NCBI GenBank assembly: GCA_017618515.1
Contig: JAFZUB010000016.1
Coordinates: forward strand, 1 to 12,519
DNA from: Bacteroidaceae bacterium
GTDB lineage: Bacteria > Bacteroidota > Bacteroidia > Bacteroidales > Bacteroidaceae
DNA: 12,519 nucleotides
Reading direction: 5' to 3'
Shown here piece by piece: positions 1 through 6,432 of this stretch. The translations under genes were made by a program, and so were the position numbers. Position 1 is the first letter of the stretch; every line of letters starts with the position of its first letter. The notes under the pieces are model-generated. The model was given only the letters and a program-made list of their open reading frames with translations, searched no databases and was not told where the DNA came from.

Positions 1-342
1 CTTACTCAAATCTAAGAGCGCCCTACTGAAATTTTAGAGCGACTTACTCTGATTTTTACGTGACAAAGTTACAAAAAAGCGCGACTTCCTGCAAGTATTT
101 CGGCGAAAACATGAATGTATCTCGGCGAGAACATAGGTATGACTCGGCCGAAACATGTCTGTGATTCGGCGGAAATAAACCTGTATTTCGGCGGAAATAC
201 GGCGAGGAAGTCAGCTTTAAATCTGACAAAGGCTGCGTAAAATTCGACGAGGGCTGCGTAAGATTCGGCGAAGTACGTATAATATTTAATAAGGTACGCG
301 TAAGATTGCGAGAAGTGTGCGCAAGATTGAGCGAGATGGGCC
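1..342. repeat. Degenerate tandem array, 21-22 bp period, about 16 units
   Basis: The stretch can be cut without gaps into five units of 21 bp (1-105), six of 22 bp (106-237) and five of 21 bp (238-342). The first three units share a CTTACTC-like start and an AGAGCGA-like end. In the middle block the core CGGC recurs at 101, 123, 145, 167 and 189, exactly 22 bp apart, usually followed by GAAA. The last block has units like TAAGATTCGGCGAAG followed by a GTACG or GCTGCG end. Units diverge strongly but keep phase. The left edge lies outside the window. No gene is credible here: minus-strand frames are open, but the 22-bp units shift frame from copy to copy. The period is close to two DNA helical turns. 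Function unknown. Confidence 0.75.
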
Positions 343-436
343 GGAGGTGGACTGGAAGAAGGCTGGAATGGAGTGAAGGAGGGCCGGAGGTGGACTGAAG
401 GAAGGCTTGGGGGGGCTGCGAAGGAGAGAGGAGGCC
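338..436. repeat. Purine-rich stretch with 43-bp-spaced direct repeat
   Basis: GGGCCGGAGGTGGACTG occurs at 338-354 and again at 381-397, and similarity continues for about ten more bases (GAAGAAGGCT against AAGGAAGGCT). The 43-bp spacing equals one 21-bp plus one 22-bp unit of the array on its left, so this may be its continuation. The + strand is strongly purine-rich, with a run of seven G near 409-415. From 437 to 505 I see only AT-rich sequence without a recognisable element. Confidence 0.65.
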
Positions 437-505
437 CGTTTTTGTGCAATTTAGATGCAAAAAGCAACAAATTGTACAGGTTTTGATAAAAAAAGCTTCT
501 TTTTG

Positions 506-536
506 TTTGGAGGATAAATGAAAATATGTAATTTTG
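506..536 (+). promoter_or_regulatory. Bacteroidetes-type promoter of the trp operon
   Basis: TTTG at 506-509 and TAATTTTG at 529-536 match the -33 and -7 elements known for Bacteroides (TTTG and TAnnTTTG), 19 bp apart. A transcript would start around 541-545, about 20 nt before the leader peptide start. I found no second match to this pattern just upstream of trpB. The start site is inferred from the motif only. Confidence 0.7.
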
Positions 537-565
537 CTCCCAGAAATCAGACAAACCATTTCACA

Positions 566-628
566 ATGAGACTTCATTCTAACAACTTTTGGTGGTGGCA
601 GAACTCAGAATTGGATAATTGTGAGTAG
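566..628 (+). CDS. trpL: trp leader peptide with three consecutive Trp codons
   Basis: A 20-codon reading frame from ATG 566 to TAG 626-628 contains NNFWWWQNSE; the three TGG codons lie at 590-598. It sits just downstream of the trp promoter and upstream of an intrinsic terminator, the layout of a transcription attenuator. A short peptide with three adjacent codons for the rarest amino acid in front of trp genes is unlikely by chance. When charged tRNA-Trp is scarce, a ribosome should stall at 590-598 and change the folding of the RNA behind it. No Shine-Dalgarno sequence is visible, which is normal for Bacteroidetes. The symbol is by analogy with the enterobacterial leader; the peptide sequence itself is unrelated as far as I can tell. 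Confidence 0.85.
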   Translation: MRLHSNNFWWWQNSELDNCE

Positions 629-641
629 CGATGCCATTGCC
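591..641 (+). promoter_or_regulatory. Attenuator 1:2-type hairpin covering the Trp codons
   Basis: GGTGGTGGCA (591-600), which includes most of the three Trp codons, can pair with TGCCATTGCC (632-641) over ten positions, three of them G-U. In the classical model this is the pairing disrupted when the ribosome stalls. A candidate antiterminator is GTGAGT (621-626, overlapping the leader stop codon) with ACTCAC (688-693) in the loop and 3' arm of the terminator, extendable by two G-U pairs. It is short compared with the 13-bp terminator stem, so the antiterminator is tentative. Confidence 0.5.
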
Positions 642-673
642 CGAAGTGAAAAAGGATTTTAGACAACACAAGG

Positions 674-706
674 AGCCCTGTCGTGACACTCACGGCAGGG
701 CTTTTT
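674..706 (+). terminator. trp attenuator: intrinsic terminator before trpB
   Basis: AGCCCTGTCGTGA (674-686) pairs over all 13 positions (one G-U) with TCACGGCAGGGCT (690-702), with a 3-nt loop CAC, and is followed by T703-T706 then GATT. It lies between the promoter with its Trp-rich leader peptide and trpB, so it should end transcription early unless folding is changed by a stalled ribosome. It could also end read-through from the left. Confidence 0.88.
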
Positions 707-714
707 GATTAAAC

Positions 715-760
715 AGCCTCCCCCGCCCCCTCCTCAAGGAGAGGAGAGATGCGGCCTCTT
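715..760. repeat. GC-rich palindromic element in the operon leader
   Basis: A C-rich run followed by CTCCT-CA-AGGAG (730-741) and a purine-rich run lies between the attenuator and trpB. It resembles the element after comF (about 9386-9418): both have a CCTCCCC-like run, GC, another C-run, a short loop and the complementary G-run. It looks like a dispersed intergenic palindrome rather than a terminator, because no T-run follows. Just after it, AAGTAAC (761-767) and CATTAAC (768-774) show a weak 7-bp period. Confidence 0.55.
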
Positions 761-786
761 AAGTAACCATTAACTGCTCTTTTCAG

Positions 787-1965
787 ATGACATATAACAT
801 TGACGAAAACGGATATTACGGCGAATTTGGCGGTGCCTTCGTGCCCGAGGTGCTCCACAAATGTACTGAGGAACTGCAGCAGGCATACATCGCCATTCTG
901 GAGAGCGACGATTTCCAGCAGGAGTACCGCTCCCTGCTACGCAACTATGTGGGCAGGCCCTCCCCGCTGTATGAGGCGAAGAAGCTGAGCGCCAAATACG
1001 GTGCCCGTATATTCCTAAAGCGCGAAGACCTCAACCACACGGGCGCTCATAAGATTAACAACGCTATGGGTCAGGTGTTGCTGGCCAAGCGCATGGGCAA
1101 GACACGCATCATTGCCGAGACGGGTGCCGGGCAGCACGGCGTGGCCACTGCCACCGCATGCGCATTGCTTGACATGCCGTGCGTGGTGTATATGGGCAAG
1201 ACAGATATAAGCCGCCAGATGCCCAACGGGGAGAGGATGAAGATGCTGGGTGCCGAGGTGCAGCCCGTCACCTGCGGCAACATGACCCTTAAAGATGCTG
1301 TGAACGATGCCATCCGCGACTGGTGCTGCCATCCGCAGGACACCTTCTATGTCATCGGTTCGGCTGTGGGGCCTCACCCCTACCCCGATATCGTGGCGAG
1401 ACTGCAGAGCGTCATCAGCGAGGAGATAAAGTGGCAGCTCCAAGAGCAGACGGGGCGCGACTACCCCGACTATCTGATGGCGTGCGTAGGTGGCGGCAGC
1501 AATGCCATCGGCACTTTCTACCACTACCTTGACGATGAGCGCACCCACCTGGTGCTCGCTGAGGCCGGAGGTCTCGGCTACGACACCGAACAGACGGCAG
1601 CTTCCATTCATAGCGGCAGCGTAGGCATACTGCATGGCAGCCGCATCATGGTGCTGCAAGATGAGGATGGCCAGATACTGGAGGCATACTCCATCTCTGC
1701 CGGTCTCGACTATCCGGGCATTGGTCCGGTTCACTGCAACCTGGCTAAGCAACGGCGCGCAGAGGTGCTGGCCATCAACGACGACGAGGCTCTCGACGCC
1801 GCCTACGAGCTGACGCGCATGGAGGGAATCATCCCTGCACTGGAGTCTGTCCATATCCTGGCGGTACTGCCCAAGATGCACTTCAAGCCCTCCGACTTAG
1901 TGGTGCTGACCGTCAGCGGGCGCGGCGACAAAGACATGGCGACGTACTTGAACTTTAAACATTGA
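787..1965 (+). CDS. trpB: Tryptophan synthase beta chain (TrpB1 class)
   Basis: This 392-aa protein is the normal length for the main (TrpB1) beta subunit, which joins indole with L-serine to make tryptophan using pyridoxal phosphate (PLP). The PLP lysine is K89 in HTGAHKINN, the catalytic glutamate is E111 in ETGAGQHG, the phosphate-binding loop is GGGSNA (235-240), and SGRGDKD near the C-terminus matches the family end. The start gives the usual opening (DENGYYGEFGGAFVPE). It is the first structural gene behind the attenuator, about 80 nt after the terminator hairpin. Its partner trpA is five genes downstream instead of adjacent, which is a Bacteroidetes arrangement. trpE begins five bases after the stop. 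Confidence 0.97.
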   Translation: MTYNIDENGYYGEFGGAFVPEVLHKCTEELQQAYIAILESDDFQQEYRSLLRNYVGRPSPLYEAKKLSAKYGARIFLKREDLNHTGAHKINNAMGQVLLAKRMGKTRIIAETGAGQHGVATATACALLDMPCVVYMGKTDISRQMPNGERMKMLGAEVQPVTCGNMTLKDAVNDAIRDWCCHPQDTFYVIGSAVGPHPYPDIVARLQSVISEEIKWQLQEQTGRDYPDYLMACVGGGSNAIGTFYHYLDDERTHLVLAEAGGLGYDTEQTAASIHSGSVGILHGSRIMVLQDEDGQILEAYSISAGLDYPGIGPVHCNLAKQRRAEVLAINDDEALDAAYELTRMEGIIPALESVHILAVLPKMHFKPSDLVVLTVSGRGDKDMATYLNFKH

Positions 1966-1970
1966 GGATC

Positions 1971-3383
1971 ATGTTTGAATATACACTTCATTGCAAAACC
2001 ATACTTGCTGACAGATATACGCCTGTCAACGCGTACATAAAGGTAAGAGACATCTCGCCCCAGTCGTGCCTTATGGAGAGTAGCGACTACCACGGCGAGG
2101 AGAATAGCCATTCTTTTATCGGCTTTAATCCCATAGCCAGCATAAGCATCAACCATGGTCGAGTAAGGGAGTCCTACCCCGACAGCACGGTGAAGGAGAG
2201 CAGCATTAGTGACTCGCTGACGGTAGAGGATGCCATAGGCCGCTTCATGGCGCAGTTCAAGATTGAGAACGACACCAACGGCTATGCAGGCTTGTTCGGC
2301 TACACAGCCTTTGACTCCGTGAAGTACTTCGAGCACATCGACGTAATGGATGAACCGGCAGAGAAGAACGATGCGCCAGACATATACCTTATATTATATA
2401 AGAACCTGCTGGTGTTCAACCACTACAATAACACTCTGGATTTGGTGGAGCTGATGCCTGCCAAGGAGGACAATGCTCAACCCTCAACGCCCAACGCCCA
2501 ATCTGTCGAGACCCTGCTCAACAGCGCCAACGGCGAAGCATTTGATTTCCATCCAGTAGGCGACTGCCGCAGTACCCTCACCGACGAGCAGCACAAGGAA
2601 AACATACGCCGCTGCATCGCCCACTGCAAGCGTGGCGACGTGTTCCAGATAGTCATCAGCCGCCGCTTCATACAGAAGTTTGAAGGCGACGATCTCAAGC
2701 TCTACAGGGCGCTGCGCCGCATCAACCCCTCGCCCTACCTCTTCTACTTCGACTTCGGAGGGTTCCGCATCTTCGGCTCCTCGCCAGAGACGCACTGCCG
2801 CATACGCGACCGCCACGCATACATCGACCCCATAGCCGGCACTACCGCACGCACCGGCGATCCTGTCAAAGACCAAGAGAACGCCGAATACCTGCGCAAC
2901 GATCCCAAGGAGAACGCTGAGCATGTGATGCTCGTTGACTTGGCACGCAACGACCTGTCGCGCACCTGCCATGACGTAAAGGGTGACACCGACAAGCAAA
3001 TGCAGGACGACAGTCACGTCATCCACCTTGTCAGTCGCGTAAGCGGACAGATGGACTCCGAGGCTGACAGCATCAAGACCTTCATCGACACCTTCCCCGC
3101 CGGCACCCTGTCAGGTGCACCGAAGGTGAGAGCAATGGAACTGATTACGCGCTACGAGCCCCACAACCGCGGAGCATACGGAGGATGCATCGGCTTCACA
3201 GGATTCAACGGAGACCTCAACCAAGCCATCATCATACGCTCCTTCATCAGCCGCAACAACGAACTGTGGTTCCAGGCCGGAGGCGGCATCGTGGCACGCA
3301 GTGATGAGGACTACGAACTACAGGAAGTGAACAACAAGCTGGGAGCTCTCAAGCAAGCAATCAGCATGGCAGAAAAGATATAA
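1971..3383 (+). CDS. trpE: Anthranilate synthase component I
   Basis: The product has 470 aa and converts chorismate, with ammonia supplied by TrpG, to anthranilate. The N-terminal part carries LMES (34-37), matching the LLES motif of the tryptophan feedback site. The chorismate-binding domain (from about 207) has PIAGTTARTG, DLARNDLSR, AGTLSGAPKVRAMEL, YGGCIGFTG and QAGGGIVARSD, all expected. I chose ATG 1971; a TTG at 1962 overlapping the trpB stop would add three residues but does not fit family N-termini. The linker between the two domains (residues about 166-178) is encoded by in-phase 7-bp repeats like those in the intergenic spacers, which is unusual inside a gene. trpG follows after 4 bp. 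Confidence 0.96.
   Translation: MFEYTLHCKTILADRYTPVNAYIKVRDISPQSCLMESSDYHGEENSHSFIGFNPIASISINHGRVRESYPDSTVKESSISDSLTVEDAIGRFMAQFKIENDTNGYAGLFGYTAFDSVKYFEHIDVMDEPAEKNDAPDIYLILYKNLLVFNHYNNTLDLVELMPAKEDNAQPSTPNAQSVETLLNSANGEAFDFHPVGDCRSTLTDEQHKENIRRCIAHCKRGDVFQIVISRRFIQKFEGDDLKLYRALRRINPSPYLFYFDFGGFRIFGSSPETHCRIRDRHAYIDPIAGTTARTGDPVKDQENAEYLRNDPKENAEHVMLVDLARNDLSRTCHDVKGDTDKQMQDDSHVIHLVSRVSGQMDSEADSIKTFIDTFPAGTLSGAPKVRAMELITRYEPHNRGAYGGCIGFTGFNGDLNQAIIIRSFISRNNELWFQAGGGIVARSDEDYELQEVNNKLGALKQAISMAEKI
2468..2502. repeat. Heptad repeat inside trpE
   Basis: Five 7-bp units in phase with the pattern NNNCAAY: GGACAAT, GCTCAAC, then three more ending CAAC, CAAC and CAAT. They encode about DNAQPSTPNAQS, a polar, low-complexity linker between the N-terminal and chorismate-binding domains of TrpE. 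The pattern matches the CAAT-type repeats between trpG/trpD and trpC/trpF, with C replacing T at several positions. Confidence 0.7.
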
Positions 3384-3387
3384 CGAT

Positions 3388-3957
3388 ATGAAAATAACCA
3401 TCATAGATAACTACGACTCCTTTACATACAACCTGGCGCACCTCGTGAAGGCGCTAGGCGCCGAGGTCAGAGTCTTGCGCAACGACCGCTTCCAGATGGA
3501 GCAGCTGGCAGACGCCGACAAGCTGATTCTTTCGCCAGGTCCCGGCATTCCTGAAGAGGCCGGCTTGCTGCTGGATGTAATCAGAACCTACGCCGGCAAG
3601 AAGCCTATGCTGGGTGTATGCCTCGGCCATCAGGCCATTGGCGAGGTCTTTGGCGCCAAATTGGTCAACCTCAGCGATGTATTCCATGGTGTACAGACCC
3701 CCGCCATCATTGAGCGCGACGACTATCTCTTTGCTGGACTGCCGCAGGAGATTGCCGTTGGGCGCTACCACTCATGGGTGGTTGATGCAAACGGGCTTCC
3801 CAGCCAACTGGAGATACTTGCCAGCAGCAAGGAAGGACAGATAATGGCTCTGCGACACAAAGACTATGACATACGTGGTATCCAGTTCCATCCAGAGTCT
3901 GTGCTTACACCACAAGGACATATAATCATCAACAACTGGATGAAACACACGATATAA
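3388..3957 (+). CDS. trpG: Anthranilate synthase component II (glutamine amidotransferase)
   Basis: A 189-aa class I glutamine amidotransferase that hydrolyses glutamine and channels ammonia to TrpE. It starts with the family opening IIDNYDSFTYNLAH; the oxyanion region SPGPGIPEEAG precedes the nucleophile C78 in GVCLGHQAIGE, and H168 and E170 in QFHPES complete the triad. The length is that of a stand-alone subunit with no fusion to TrpD. It starts 4 bp after trpE, consistent with coupled translation of a two-subunit enzyme. The same fold serves p-aminobenzoate synthase (PabA), but the position between trpE and trpD makes the tryptophan role clear. Confidence 0.96.
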   Translation: MKITIIDNYDSFTYNLAHLVKALGAEVRVLRNDRFQMEQLADADKLILSPGPGIPEEAGLLLDVIRTYAGKKPMLGVCLGHQAIGEVFGAKLVNLSDVFHGVQTPAIIERDDYLFAGLPQEIAVGRYHSWVVDANGLPSQLEILASSKEGQIMALRHKDYDIRGIQFHPESVLTPQGHIIINNWMKHTI

Positions 3958-3959
3958 TT

Positions 3960-3987
3960 TTCAATGTCCAATACTCAATGTTCAATA
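3960..3987. repeat. Heptad repeat in trpG-trpD spacer
   Basis: Four consecutive 7-bp units of the form YYCAATR fill nearly the whole spacer; the first two are TTCAATG and TCCAATA. The third unit contains an ATG (3978) in frame with trpD, giving a spurious upstream start. Confidence 0.85.
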
Positions 3988-3989
3988 AT

Positions 3990-4985
3990 ATGAAAGACCT
4001 ATTGACCCGCCTCATTGCAGGCGAATACCCCAAACGCGAGGAAATCAAACAGGTGATGATTGACATCACCGAGGAGAAATATCCTGCCGCCCAGATTGCT
4101 GCCCTGCTAATGGCGCTGCAGATAAAAGGCGTGACACCCGATGTGCTGCTCGGTTTCCGCGATGGACTGCTGCAGACTGGTGTGCCGGTAAATCTAGAGC
4201 CCTACAAGGTGATAGACATCGTAGGCACCGGTGGCGACTGCAAGAACACATTCAATATCTCCACATGCGCCTGTTTCGTCGTAGCTGGAGCAGGCTACAA
4301 GGTTGCCAAGCACGGCAACTACGCCGCGTCATCCGTTTCCGGAGCCAGCTCGGTGCTGGAAAACCACGGCGTTAAGTTCCAAAAAGACGAAGCCAAGCTA
4401 CGCCAGTCGCTGGAGGAATGTAACTTTACCTATCTGCACGCCCCCTTCTTTGCATACGGCATGAAGTTTGTAGCGCCCATTCGCAAGGCCCTGGCCATAC
4501 CCACATGCTTCAACTTGCTCGGCCCGCTTGTCAACCCCTGCCGCCCCACCTACCAATTGCTGGGAGTGGCCACCCTCGGTCAAGTGCGCCTCTACCACAA
4601 CACCTTGAGTCAGATTGATGTGAAGTACGGCATCGTCAACAGCATTGACGGCTACGACGAGATCTCCGGCACCTCGGACTTCAAGTTCCAGACACGTGAA
4701 CGCGAACTGGTACGTGCTCCCGAGGACCTCGGCTTTGCACGCATCAAACCCGAAGAGATATACGGCGGCAGCACCGCCATTGAAGCTATGAAAATCTTTG
4801 ATGACGTGCTCAACAACCGCGGCACCGACAGCCAGAAGAATGTGGTGATTATCAATGCCGCATACGCCATCAAGCTCATGGAGCCGGAGCACAACATCAA
4901 TGAATGTATCGCCATTGCCCGCGAGTCTGTGGAGAGCGGCAAGGCTCTCGCAGCATTCAACAAATTTGTGAAACTCAACAGCTAA
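3990..4985 (+). CDS. trpD: Anthranilate phosphoribosyltransferase
   Basis: A 331-aa enzyme transferring the phosphoribosyl group of PRPP to anthranilate. The PRPP-binding motif is GTGGD (79-83); KHGN (107-110) and the serine-rich loop after it bind substrate, and HAPFFAYGMKFVAPIRK and FNLLGPLVNPCRP are characteristic of the family. The length is usual for a stand-alone enzyme. I prefer ATG 3990 (MKDLLTRLIAGEY) over ATG 3978, which lies inside the heptad repeat and would add only MFNN. trpC follows after 12 bp of repeat-like sequence. Confidence 0.95.
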   Translation: MKDLLTRLIAGEYPKREEIKQVMIDITEEKYPAAQIAALLMALQIKGVTPDVLLGFRDGLLQTGVPVNLEPYKVIDIVGTGGDCKNTFNISTCACFVVAGAGYKVAKHGNYAASSVSGASSVLENHGVKFQKDEAKLRQSLEECNFTYLHAPFFAYGMKFVAPIRKALAIPTCFNLLGPLVNPCRPTYQLLGVATLGQVRLYHNTLSQIDVKYGIVNSIDGYDEISGTSDFKFQTRERELVRAPEDLGFARIKPEEIYGGSTAIEAMKIFDDVLNNRGTDSQKNVVIINAAYAIKLMEPEHNINECIAIARESVESGKALAAFNKFVKLNS

Positions 4986-4995
4986 CTCCTCACTC
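4982..4995. repeat. Heptad repeat at trpD-trpC junction
   Basis: Two units, CTAACTC and CTCACTC, run from the trpD stop codon to just before the trpC ATG at 4998. They belong to the ACTCC variant also seen before comF. Confidence 0.6.
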
Positions 4996-4997
4996 CT

Positions 4998-5789
4998 ATG
5001 ACCATTCTCGAAGAGATATGCAGCCGGAAGCGTCGCGACCTGCAGGACATCAAAGAGCAGATGCCGCCGCGTGAGCTCTACCGCAAGGTGGAGGCACTGA
5101 TGGACAGTCCCATTGAGAGCCGTTCCCTCAGTCAGGCGTTGCATCAATCGCCCACAGGCATTATCGCCGAGTTTAAGCGCAGGTCGCCCTCCAAAGACTG
5201 GATAAAGCAAGATGCACGGCCCGAGTCAATCGTGCCCGCCTATCAGCAGGCAGGAGCGACAGCCCTCTCCATTCTGACTGACGAGCCATACTTCGGCGGC
5301 AGCAACGATGACATCATCACCGCGCGTACACTGGTCACTCTGCCCATACTGCGCAAAGAGTTCATCGTGGACGAATACCAGGTCTTTGAAGCAAAACTAT
5401 TAGGAGCTGACGCGGTGCTGCTTATCGCAGCATGTCTCAAGAAAGAGGAGTGTCGCACACTCGCTCATACAACTCGCGAACTCGGCATAGAGACTCTGCT
5501 TGAAATACACTGCGAGGAAGAGCTTGACTACATCGGCGACGACATAAGTGTAGTAGGAGTGAACAACCGCGACCTGCATCAGTTCCGCACCGATGTGCAG
5601 ACCTCTGTCAGCCTTGCCTCGAAAATCCCGACGGAATACGTCAGGATAAGCGAAAGCGGCATCACTACAGCCGAAGACATCAAGATGCTACGCCTCTGCG
5701 GCTACAATGGTTTCCTGATGGGCGAATGCTTTATGCGTGAAGACGATCCCGCACAAGCACTGCAACAATTCATCGCTGCCCTGAAATAA
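4998..5789 (+). CDS. trpC: Indole-3-glycerol-phosphate synthase
   Basis: A 263-aa (beta/alpha)8-barrel enzyme that closes the indole ring, releasing CO2 and water. Conserved residues are in place: E58 and K60 in AEFKRRSPS, the strand ALSILTDEPYFGGS, the catalytic lysine K120 in PILRKEF, E169 in LLEIH, N189 in GVNNRD and E219 in ISESGI. It is a stand-alone protein, not fused to TrpF as in enterobacteria. The only practical start is the ATG at 4998, directly behind the repeat. Confidence 0.96.
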   Translation: MTILEEICSRKRRDLQDIKEQMPPRELYRKVEALMDSPIESRSLSQALHQSPTGIIAEFKRRSPSKDWIKQDARPESIVPAYQQAGATALSILTDEPYFGGSNDDIITARTLVTLPILRKEFIVDEYQVFEAKLLGADAVLLIAACLKKEECRTLAHTTRELGIETLLEIHCEEELDYIGDDISVVGVNNRDLHQFRTDVQTSVSLASKIPTEYVRISESGITTAEDIKMLRLCGYNGFLMGECFMREDDPAQALQQFIAALK

Positions 5790-5791
5790 CG

Positions 5792-5812
5792 TTCAATACT
5801 CAATATTCAATG
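5792..5812. repeat. Heptad repeat in trpC-trpF spacer, supplying the trpF start
   Basis: Three in-phase units fill the spacer: the first two are TTCAATA and CTCAATA, the last is TTCAATG. The ATG of the last unit is the trpF start codon. Confidence 0.85.
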
Positions 5813-6427
5813 GTTACTAAAGTCTGTGGAATGCGCCTCGGCCAAAACATACGCGAGATAGAAGCTCTCGGCGTTGACTGGATAGGACTTATCTTCTATC
5901 CGCCATCACCGCGCTATGTGGCCACCATGCCCGACTACCTGCCCACCAGGGCTAAGCGGGTGGGAGTGTTTGTGGATGAAAGCACAGACTCTATTTGCCA
6001 GCACATCACAGATTTCGGCCTGCAGATGGTGCAGCTACACGGCAACGAATCGCCCGAGCAATGCGTCGAACTGAAGACCGCCATGCCCCATATCAAAGTT
6101 ATCAAAGCCTTCAGCATAAGAAACACTGAGAGTCTGACTCCCACTACGCAATACGAGAAATGCGGAGCCGTGGACTATTTCCTTTTCGACACTTACTGTG
6201 AGACAAGAGGCGGCAGCGGCAACACCTTCGACCACAGCTTGCTGCAGCACTACCACGGTCACACGCCCTTCCTGCTCAGCGGAGGACTCTCGCCTGAACA
6301 CGCCGCAGAAATCAAGGTTTTTACCCATCCCATGCTCGTAGGCTATGACCTCAACAGTCGCTTCGAGACAGCACCTGCTGTAAAAGATCCAAAACTCGTA
6401 GAACAATTCCTAATTTCTAATTCCTAA
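5810..6427 (+). CDS. trpF: Phosphoribosylanthranilate isomerase
   Basis: This 205-aa (beta/alpha)8-barrel enzyme performs the Amadori rearrangement of phosphoribosylanthranilate to CdRP, the substrate of TrpC. C6 in KVCGMR and D127 in FLFDT match the general base and acid of the family. IGLIFYPPSPRYV, VQLHGNES, the GGSGNTF loop and LLSGGLSPEHA are the phosphate- and substrate-binding elements, and YDLNSRFE closes the barrel. The C-terminal residues FLISNS are encoded by 7-bp repeats, so the end of the protein has probably been shaped by the repeat rather than by selection. The start codon is also inside a repeat unit. Confidence 0.95.
   Translation: MVTKVCGMRLGQNIREIEALGVDWIGLIFYPPSPRYVATMPDYLPTRAKRVGVFVDESTDSICQHITDFGLQMVQLHGNESPEQCVELKTAMPHIKVIKAFSIRNTESLTPTTQYEKCGAVDYFLFDTYCETRGGSGNTFDHSLLQHYHGHTPFLLSGGLSPEHAAEIKVFTHPMLVGYDLNSRFETAPAVKDPKLVEQFLISNS
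6407..6427. repeat. Heptad repeat at trpF-trpA junction, coding the TrpF C-terminus
   Basis: Three units in phase (TTCCTAA, TTTCTAA, then the first again) overlap the last seven codons of trpF and provide its TAA stop. A diverged unit, TGTCAAT (6428-6434), follows and leads into the trpA ATG at 6433. Confidence 0.8.
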
Positions 6428-6432
6428 TGTCA

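Noticed and set aside
98..207. CRISPR-like array (five cores 22 bp apart)
   Set aside because: Units are contiguous and degenerate, with no conserved repeat alternating with unique spacers of 30 bp or more, and no cas genes are present.
409..444. Possible terminator: GGGC and GCCC arms followed by a T-run
   Set aside because: Only four base pairs with a 17-nt loop; too weak to call.
487..505. A-run/T-run inverted repeat (AAAAAG, CTT, CTTTTT)
   Set aside because: The stem is almost all A-T and overlaps the promoter region; it is better explained as AT-rich promoter sequence.
56..577. Long minus-strand open frames of 161-173 codons over the left repeat region
   Set aside because: Two overlapping frames are equally open, their peptides are low-complexity and simply mirror the tandem repeats, and they run through the trp promoter and leader peptide start. 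The 22-bp units would shift frame, so no protein repeat is preserved.
1962..1970. TTG start for trpE overlapping the trpB stop
   Set aside because: ATG 1971 gives the N-terminus expected for the family; the TTG adds only three residues.
3978..3989. Upstream ATG for trpD
   Set aside because: It lies inside a 7-bp repeat unit; ATG 3990 gives the normal TrpD N-terminus.
6427..6432. ATG 6427 as trpA start overlapping the trpF stop
   Set aside because: The next in-frame ATG (6433) matches homologous starts. A one-base overlap start remains possible and changes only two residues.
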